A DNA stretch of 64,000 nucleotides. Origin: Panax quinquefolius. Its lineage: Eukaryota; Streptophyta; Magnoliopsida; Apiales; Araliaceae. This document shows positions 56,691-64,000 of the stretch, one piece after another. Both the position numbers and the translations under genes were made by a program. Each line of letters starts with the position of its first letter. The first letter of the stretch is position 1. The notes below the pieces were generated by a model that was given only the letters and a program-made list of their open reading frames with translations, searched no databases and had not been told where the DNA came from. The stretch lies in the NCBI GenBank assembly GCA_020205615.1, contig CM035151.1, positions 40,296,977 through 40,360,976 of the forward strand. Reading direction: 5' to 3'.

Positions 56691-58016
56691 TCGGCTACGG
56701 ACGGAACCAAACATTTCAATAATGGTGAGGAAAATGCCAATCGATAAAGATCCCCATCAATAAGACTGAAATTAGTACTCTTGTACTTGATTTTCTTTGC
56801 CAAGATCTCGATCGAAGAAGGAAGGACGCCATCCGCCAAATACTCGATGTGGGGGTCATCCAACGGTTTGTTCGCTCGATGCACATCATTTCATCTTTGA
56901 ACTTTGAACACTCTTTGCACGCAAAAATTTCAAATACACCGATCCATGAAAGACATACGCATCCAAGTAGTGGCCAATTTCGACAAAGCATCAAGCAGAG
57001 AATTATCGTTCGCTCTATACCGAAACTTCGTCATGAAGCAAAAATTGAAGTTGGTTTCTTAACTCCACCCGGATATTTGATCATTCGGGTCCCCGAGCTT
57101 CATAATCTCCGATAGTACATTTAACGACCAACCGAGAATCACTATAGATAATTAAGCTGTTGGACTTGAGACTCTTCGCTAATCGGACACCGCTAACATC
57201 GCTTCCAGCCGTACTCGGCCTCATTATTCGTTGCTTTAAATCCGAATCGATGGCTCTTTGAACCTTAAATCCTCCAGGACTTATTAGAATAATTCTGCTC
57301 CACTAATGAGTCATCGTAGAGGATCCATACGCATACAACGTCCACGCTTACATCCTCTTTGAATAACGACCACTGCTTGATCAGAAGATTCGGCTTCCAG
57401 GAACTTCGTATCTGCTTCGGTGAACGAACATTCTAACATAAAGTCGCCAAGGCTTGGCCTTTGATGGCGATTCGGGGATGATACTCGATAAAAAGCGGGA
57501 CAATTCCATAGTCCATGCCGCTAATCTACCCGAGACCTACGGCTTGCCCATCACCTTCTTCAACGGTTGATCCGTGTAGGCGACCAGAGTCGACCTTGAA
57601 AATCTTCTTAGAAGCTTTCTACGGCAATTATTAAAGCAAAGGCAAATTTCTCAATGTTAGGATATACTGGTTTGACATCTCGTAGGGCGTGATCGACGTA
57701 ATAGGCCGGATCTTTGCTTCCCACCGATCTCCCGAATCAAAGCGCTCCAATCGCTAAAGGAACCGGCCGCAAGGTACAAATATAAAGTCTCTCTTTGGGG
57801 ACGAGCTTGACCAATAAAGGAGCCAAGATGAGATCGTCTTTATACTTTGGAAAGCATCTTCACACTTGGAAGTCCATGGAATGTCTTCGCATTCTTTGGT
57901 CCCTTCAATGTATCAAAGAAAGGAAGACATCTTTCTGCGCAGATTTGGCGACGAACCTCCTTAAAGCCATGATCCTACCAATCAGATTTTGAACGTCTTT
58001 GAATGGTGAGGAGTCT
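56691..58016 (-). pseudogene. Element E RNase H and linker to integrase
   Basis: Minus strand, heavily broken. The clearest part is 56666-56884, ANKPLDDPHIEYLADGVLP and YKSTNFSLIDGDLYRLAF, the linker before integrase. Upstream are an NVLSEIMKLGDPNDQ trace of the RNase H end and, near 57790-57960, the RT/RNase H connection. More than five frame changes, so no protein is possible. Confidence 0.7.
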
Positions 58017-59033
58017 TCATGTCGAGGATAGCTGGATCTTTTCTCGGATTGGCCTCGATGCCCTTTGGTGACAGATAACCCGAAATTTTCCGGCACCAAG
58101 GTAGAAAGTACATTTGGTTGGATTAAGTCGCGATTGTCGATGACGAATAGTTTGAAAACATTCCTCTAGATCGTCTAAGTGTTTCTGAATTTGCATACTC
58201 TTCACGATCATGTCATCTACATAAACCTCCATGTTCCTCCCCAGCTGTCTATTGAATATAAAGTTCATCATCCTTTGATAGGTAGCTCGGCAAAGATTAA
58301 TCAGACCAAAAGTCATTTTTTTTGTAGGCATAAACCGACCGGTGTGTAATGAATCTTGTTTTTGGAATGTCTTCTTTGCACATGGATATTTGATGATAAC
58401 TGAAAAAGCATCCATAAAGCTTAATAATGCATACCGAAGTGGCATCGATGAATTTGATCGATATGGGGCAGAGGATAAAAGTCCTTCGGACAGAAGGCTT
58501 TGTTGAGGTCGGTGTAGTCAATGCAAACCCGCCACTTTCCATTATGCTTCTGCACCAATACTACATTTGCTATCCACTCCGGGTAATCAATCTCGTAGAT
58601 GAAGTCGGTGCTTGACAATTTTGCAACCTCTTCATCGATGATCTTTTGGCGCTGGAGCAAATATTCGCCTCTTCCGACGGCGGCTTTTTGAAGGATCTAT
58701 CTCCAGTTTATGCTCAGCAACCTTCCGGCTGACTCCAGGCATATCTTGTGGCTCCCATGCAAAAATATCGACATAGCATCGTAAGAGTTCCATAAGATTT
58801 GTCCGAAGAGGTTCTGGTAAGCCTAAACCAATCTTCACTGTCTTCTCTGGCTTTCCGATGACCAACTCAATTTCCTCCGTCCCCCCAGCGGGGATTACCA
58901 ACGGTTCTGAACTGCTCTCGGTGAAGGGTTCGATTTCAATTGCCATCGTCTTTCTTTGTTTACTGACCCCCATTCCGGATGAAATGACAGAATTCCGATA
59001 ACATCTTCGGGCCAGATCCAAGTCACCCATCAC
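58017..59033 (-). pseudogene. Element E reverse transcriptase
   Basis: Minus strand. Pre-RT piece 58632-59033 with LRCYVDIFAWEPQDMPG; then IIDEEVAKLSSTDFIYEIDY, NVVLVQKHNGKWRVCIDYTD, FCPKDFYPLPHIDQI; frame change; LSFMDAFSVIIKYPCA with the first catalytic Asp, FGLINLCRATYQRMM, and EVYVDDMIVKS with the catalytic pair. The YVDDMIVKS form is typical of Tat and Athila elements. At least two frame changes; otherwise the domain is complete. Confidence 0.9.
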
Positions 59034-59038
59034 CTCTC

Positions 59039-59515
59039 CTACTCCATGTGCTGTGGGGAACTTGATTTTGAAATGTGGGATGGAAATTCTGACTGAAGAG
59101 TTGTCAACGTAGGTCTTCCCAAAATGGCGTTGTAGGCCGAATCCACATGCACAACATAAAATTTACAAGTTATCTCCACTTGTTGTGGGGCCGTGCCGAA
59201 GATGACAGGAAGTTCAATAGTGCCGGCTACTTTGACAGGATCGTTTCCGAAACCATATAGAGGAGCTTCCTGTCCGACCTCCATTTTGTGCTCATCGAGA
59301 TGCATTCTTTGATAAGCATGAGCATAAAGAATGTCCACCGAAGATCCGTTGTCTATCATCATTCGTTTCACATCCACTGAGCCCACTTGTGCTGTGATCA
59401 CCAATGCTCCTTCATGCGGTTCAATGGGCTCCGAAGGATAATCCGCATCTGTAAATGAAATAACAGTTCCTGGGAAAGGCCTGTCAACCTTCAGAGTAGC
59501 ATCGGTTATTGACAT
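59039..59515 (-). pseudogene. Element E aspartic protease
   Basis: A 158-codon open stretch on minus. PFPGTVISFTDADYPSE precedes the active site MMIDNGSSVDILYAHAY; the DNGS form instead of DTGS is common in Tat elements. PVIFGTAPQQVEITCKFYVV and DSAYNAILGRPTLTTL follow, the second half of a retropepsin. The domain looks intact by itself, but it is separated by stops from gag and RT. Classed as part of a dead polyprotein. Confidence 0.85.
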
Positions 59516-59699
59516 AACTGAATCAAGATAAGACCTCCTCTTTTTTTCCCTACTAATTTCCCAACAGACCCACGGTTATTACATCAACGACTTGTCTTGG
59601 CGGTGGAGCATTTTGAGCAAAGTGGCACCAGGAACTGCTGTTGAGCAGTACGATCGATAACCTCGCTGATTTTGGCTGGTCTTTTTCTCATACCATATA

Positions 59700-61493
59700 T
59701 TGAATCAGCAAGCCACTTTTAATTTTGTTTTCTACAAAATCCTTTAGATTACAACATTCATTAGTGTCATGACCAGCAGCTTGATGATAAGCACAATATT
59801 TACGAGGGTTGCCATGTCCCGTTTTGTAATTATCACGAGGTGGTTCAAAAGAAATTTGGTTTTGGATCGATCCAAAATTATCGACCTCTCTGTATTCAAC
59901 CGGGTATAAACCTTATTAACCTTCGGTAGGAGCAGTAACGATCACTTTGCCTTGTCGCCACGAGTTATTGTATTTCTTCGAACTACCTTCTGCCCTTTGG
60001 TTATATCCTCCCCCTTTTCTCTGATCACCATCGGTCTTGGGAACCTCTACCTCCTTTGATTGGCTCAAAGAAGGATTCTTCAGACTATTCATAGCCTCTT
60101 CCACAACAATATAGCCTTACGCCTTGTCAAAGGCTTCGCTAAACTCTTCGGATGGTGAAACATCAATTTCTTTACCAATTTCTCCGATTTAACCGAGATC
60201 CGGCCCATTACGGAATAATCCAATGACTTGAGATCATTAAGATCGGACACTGTCCATCGCTTCCCTAAACCTCTTTACATATTGACCTAAAGATTCATTG
60301 GTGAGCTACTGCGGACTTGTCTTAAAGAACACCAGAAGGCTTCCCTTCTTCTTGGTTGCTTCCAAAAGAAAGCATGGAACTTATCACAAAGTTCAGACCA
60401 CGAGGAGATAGAATCCGATGGTAAAGTCCCCATCCACTGTCTGGCGTCTTTTCTCAAAGTAGTGACAAAAGTGTGACATTTAGCAGCATCAGTAAAGTCA
60501 TAGTAATCCATTAATCGGTCAAACGCCTGACTATGGTCATAAGGATCTCCTGACCCATCATAGTTCTCCATGCGAGGTAACTTTTTGGTAGCATCTGCTT
60601 TCTCCTTGAGAATATCAGAGGTAAAAGGGGATGCCTTCTTACCAGAAATATCTTTCACCTGTTGTACCTCAGCCAATTGTTTCAGAAGTTCTTTCAACTC
60701 TCTAACCAGAAAATCAACACCTTCGGGTTGTGATGAGATCTCCTTTTCCTGGGCGACACTAGGTTTTGGAATGGATCGACCCTTCCCTGCCGATCTTCTT
60801 GCGCTTTTACGGGACTTCTTGATTTACTAGGTCGTAAAATTTCATACTCATCATGAAACGATTGTGGCGGTATTCTCTTCTTGGGTTTCGAGCATAATTT
60901 CTCTCGACACGCTTCTTCGTCTTTCATCGTTACGATGAAGTGATCTAACTGTTGTCGATTGCCTTGTTAGTAGTCAAGGCGTTCGCTCCTCGATCTCCTC
61001 CTACCGTGAGAATGATCCACGGACACATGCATAGAATGTTCGGCTCTTTACCCTTCCGAGGGGTACCTCCTTATGCCTACCGTCCTTCGGAGTGAAAATG
61101 GCTAGATGCTTCGTCTCTCAACTCATTCACCCGAAGCATCTGTTCTATTATATCTTCCTTTTGTCTTATGAACCTCCAAAGCCTTATCCGCTTCGTCCGC
61201 CATCCTTGCCAACTTGGTAGCTCGGTCCTCTTGACCACTTCGGCGATGAGTCCTAGTTAGCGAACCGCCTACCCGTTCCGGATTGGGATCACGCCCCTTA
61301 TCGTAATTGAAAACTAACAAATGTCGGCTCCACCCATGGATCTTGGATGAAGCTCTTCTGAATTGTCCTTAGAAGCCGTGCTCTCATGAGCACTTTTAGA
61401 AGGACCCAAACGATCCTTTACTGAAATACGAGGCAGTGATGAACTAACAGCCATTGCCTGCCCTTCTGGTGTTCCATCTCTACTCCTCATCAT
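59700..61493 (-). pseudogene. Element E gag
   Basis: Minus strand. The start is probably M at 61493 (MMRSRDGTPEGQAMAVSS), about 40 bases after the primer site. After frame changes: a charged part (61123-61320); then NYDGSGDPYDHSQAFDRLMD and CHTFVTTLRKDARQWMGTLP with SISSWSELCDKF, the retrotransposon gag core; a basic part (RKGGGYNQRAEGSSKKYNN); and KYCAYHQAAGHDTNECC, a zinc-binding C-x-H-C motif as in Tat elements. About 600 codons in total, with several stops and shifts. Confidence 0.85.
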
Positions 61494-61530
61494 CTTTCGA
61501 AACAAATTTAAACAATTGTGATTGAAAAGA

Positions 61531-61549
61531 CCCCTCCTTCTAGCGCCAA
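61531..61549 (-). other. Element E primer-binding site
   Basis: Minus-strand TTGGCGCTAGAAGGAGGGG immediately after the 5' LTR end. It ends in the TGG expected for pairing with a tRNA CCA end. I cannot name the tRNA with confidence. Confidence 0.7.
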
Positions 61550-62217
61550 TGTTAACGCCAAGATCTTTCGTCACGTCCCAATCACCTAAAGCGTCCACGA
61601 TCCTGCAGCGTAAACACAATAAACACCACAAGCTTGATTGACGGTTCCGTCGGGATAGCTTCAGCGTGAGAATCAGTATGTGAATTCACAAGATTTATAA
61701 AAAACGGAGGCTATATCACCTAGTGTATTGATATCAAGAGATAATAATAATTCTCTGTGAATATCTGATTCTAAATGAAGAAGAGTATGAGAACGTACCT
61801 CTTGGTAGAGACTTCCTTGCTAAGTTATACCCTCCGGCACTGAATTACCGTGCCCCCCTACTACTACGACACATTCCCCTTTGCCGATGGGTTCTCACGT
61901 ATTTGCATGTAGTTTGTTCACTTGCTTTTGATCACTATTTCTACCGTAGGCCAATCGATTCAATCCCATCCACATTAATGCATGGTGATTCTTTAGTCAA
62001 CCAAGCATGCTTTTCATCATTCTGGTCAAAGATTATAGATATTTAAAATGTCTAAATGATTAATCCATTGACCCGACCCGGTCTTATAAGTTTGAAATGA
62101 AAATGACATGATAATTGGGCTTAATGATTTTTATAATTCAATAATAAAGGCCCAATAGAATAAAAATAATAAGCCCAATATATTTGGCCCAAAGGGATAA
62201 AATATCACGACCCAACA
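61550..62217 (-). mobile_element. Element E 5' LTR
   Basis: TGTTAACGCCAAG to CCCAACA on plus, 668 bp, partner of 50980-51666 with scattered small indels. On minus it leads into the primer site and gag. Confidence 0.93.
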
Positions 62218-62220
62218 TTG

Positions 62221-62393
62221 ACAAAAAGAATATTCCCCGACCAAACGAATATTTTATAACAACTTGCATACTTTGCAAAATTTTTAAATATCACCCTTAA
62301 CTTTAATCCTTTTATCAATTTAACCATTTACTAAATAACATAATAATTATAAGAAAATTAAATACTTTCATTTCATAAAATGCGGGTCTCACA
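62221..62393 (-). mobile_element. LTR F, U3 start
   Basis: Resumes F with ACAAAAAGAATATTCCCCGA and ends GCGGGTCTCACA at 62393, i.e. TGTGAGACCCGC on minus. ATTAA follows (against ATTAG on the other side at 28166-28170). F therefore has both ends and no interior: a solo LTR of about 4.1 kb. Confidence 0.85.
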
Positions 62394-64000
62394 ATTAATA
62401 ATAAAATATTAATATTTTTCATGACAAAATATCAAAAGTTATATTTTATAACTTAAAATATTTTTATAATCTTTAAATCATTTTTCTATAATTTTAAATC
62501 ATTAATTCTATTTTCAATAATTTATTTAATGCATTTATTAAATAACTTAATTATCATTAATATTAATTTATTAATGAAATTTCATCACAAAATATTAAAA
62601 GTTACATTTATAAATCAAAAATATTTTAAAACACTTTATTCTTATTTAAAATGATTTTTCTAATATTAAAATCATTTTTCTCTAATTTATTTAATACACT
62701 AATTAATTAAATTAAATATCATTAATATTCAAATAATTATAAATATTAATGAAAAATATCCCAAATAATTAAAAATAATTTTTTATAATTTAAAATAATT
62801 TTTAAAACTATTTTTGGAATTTTTTAGAATTTATTTCTATTTTTAATTAATTTCCAGAAAATCAAAAATTTTAATATAATTAAATCCGTTGCTAAAAGCT
62901 GTAGCGACAGTTTCTGTCGCGGTTGGTGTTCTTGAGGCTCAAGAACACTGACCGACAGTACCCACGGTGTCTACTTTGACCGAGTATAACTCACTTATCT
63001 TGTTGATTCTGGGCAAGGTCTTGTAAGGATCGTGTAGTTTATATGTCATATTACATGATTCAAGCATTATCTAAGCCATACAAGCATATAATATGAAGAT
63101 CTAGCCGTTCAAAATTGTTGTCAGAGCTTTCTGGATTTTCTGGGTTACCAAGAAACCCAGTCAGCCTTGAGTAGTCATTTTGAGGCTCATTAATATTAGG
63201 GTTCTGATATTTGTTAATGTGTTTTAATGATTTAGGTTTGTAGACCATATAACAGAGTACAAATATCCATCATCATGTCAGACAATAAACATCAGAATCA
63301 CAAGCTAGAGCCCGGTCAACCCATGTCAGAAATGGTCACATTTCTGGAAATTCCAGAAACTTAAAATCAGAACGAGAAGGCTACTTTGACCAACGATTAC
63401 TTTCATTATACTGTTTATCTAAGTGATCTAAAGCATTAAATATAAAGTACATATGTCCGGCTACAAACTTATAACAAAAACAACATCAAATCTTTTGATT
63501 AACTGACAGATCAGAGCGTGCAAAAATATTGTCAAACATGATTTGGGGAAATCTGGGTTACCCAGAAATCTCCCGGTCAATGCCGGTCAACGGTCTTTGA
63601 CCATTAGTAACATGATATATATGCATCATATGATCGTGATTTCACTTGAAGAGCAAAGAACAAATATCAAGCTATGGATCTAACACATAAAACAACAAAA
63701 AACATAAACAAAGAAGAATCTATGGGGTCTGACATTCGTTGTCAGACAACATAAATAAAAATTCCCAGAATCTTGATAACTCCTATTTCGAGTACTTTGA
63801 TGTTATGGATCTAACATGTGCCAACTCAGATCACTTATAGACACTACATAGAACATATTACAACACATAAAACAACTTTTAACAGAAGATCAAGGGTCGA
63901 ATTTGTTTTTAGGATTTTATACCTTTATGCATCAATTCTTGATTCTATGCCTCTGATTTATTGTGGGTGTTAGTGGGGCTTGCTTGTGGGACTGATATGC
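62394..64000 (-). mobile_element. Element G 5' LTR, continued to the window edge
   Basis: Continues 26175-28170 after F. It holds the AT-rich block, the two hairpins (about 62885-62950), then sequence equal to 17060-17307 and, from 63517, equal to 22617 onward. At the window end it is at the same point as about 23095 in the 3' LTR, so roughly 1.4 kb of this LTR should lie outside. No genes. Confidence 0.85.

Larger units (their letters stand above)
50980..62217 (-). mobile_element. Element E, Tat/Retand-like Ty3/gypsy element with antisense gene
   Basis: LTRs about 50980-51666 and 61550-62217 (TGTTAACG to CCCAACA). On minus: primer site, gag, DNGSS protease, YVDD reverse transcriptase, RNase H, integrase, a 112-bp tandem array, an antisense gene on plus, polypurine stretch, 3' LTR. 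This order, with an antisense gene and amplified tandem repeats between integrase and 3' LTR, is known from Tat/Retand elements. It is inserted in F. The left LTR end is replaced by T27 and no target duplication is visible. All sense genes are broken. Confidence 0.9.

Overview
This 64 kb window looks like nuclear DNA of a land plant with a large, repeat-rich genome. It is AT-rich and I recognise no host gene, rRNA, tRNA gene or CRISPR array. Almost every stretch can be assigned to nested Ty3/gypsy LTR retrotransposons. The plant call rests on element types confined to plants (Athila-like and Tat/Retand-like), initiator-Met-tRNA primer sites, a plant tRNA-Asp primer site, and an antisense gene of the plant 'putative gypsy type transposon' kind. 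The species cannot be named from this. I use working letters for the elements: A, B, C, D, E, F, G, H, plus LTR1 and LTR2. || Nesting, oldest first. H (minus) is a chromovirus-like element: LTR 160-2256, polyprotein end 2351-2936, and an integrase piece at 8779-8965. G (minus) is a short-interior element with very long LTRs (about 5 kb inferred) that inserted in the H integrase. LTR1 (minus) sits in the G 3' LTR, and LTR2/element A sits in LTR1. F, an apparent solo LTR, sits in the G 5' LTR (28171-62393, TSD ATTAG/ATTAA). B (plus, 28663-47538, TSD ATAAC) sits in F and itself holds C (31903-35688, TSD AGACC) and D (36822-43160, TSD AGAGT/AGAGG). E (about 50980-62217) also sits in F. || Left third (1-24542). 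The order of parts is explained by two rearrangements. First, a segment of G-LTR1-A was duplicated in tandem; the copies meet at about 15687 at a GTATT microhomology. One copy carries full element A and the other a solo LTR2 at the same target site. Second, about 6 kb (2937 to about 8984) was inverted. One breakpoint lies in the H integrase and the other in a 19-bp tandem array of the A LTR. || Middle (24543-47543). The G interior holds a perfect iMet primer site but only a scrap of gag. It is followed by the G 5' LTR, F, and element B. B has 3.0 kb LTRs, a broken gag, a protease with an intact DTGS motif, and a large deletion of RT, RNase H and integrase. C is structurally odd: both outer ends are U5 ends, in inverted orientation, yet the TSD is perfect. 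D is a gag-only Athila-type derivative. || Right (47544-64000). The rest of F is followed by E, a Tat/Retand-like element. E has gag, DNGSS protease, a YVDD reverse transcriptase and integrase on the minus strand, a six-copy 112-bp tandem array, and an antisense coiled-coil gene with its own TATA box and plausible introns. Then come the end of F and the G 5' LTR, which runs out of the window. || None of the polyproteins is intact; frameshifts and stops are widespread. Some may be assembly errors rather than decay. I found no clearly new biological system. The strongest unusual items are the U5-U5 structure of C, the antisense gene of E, and the duplication plus inversion on the left.
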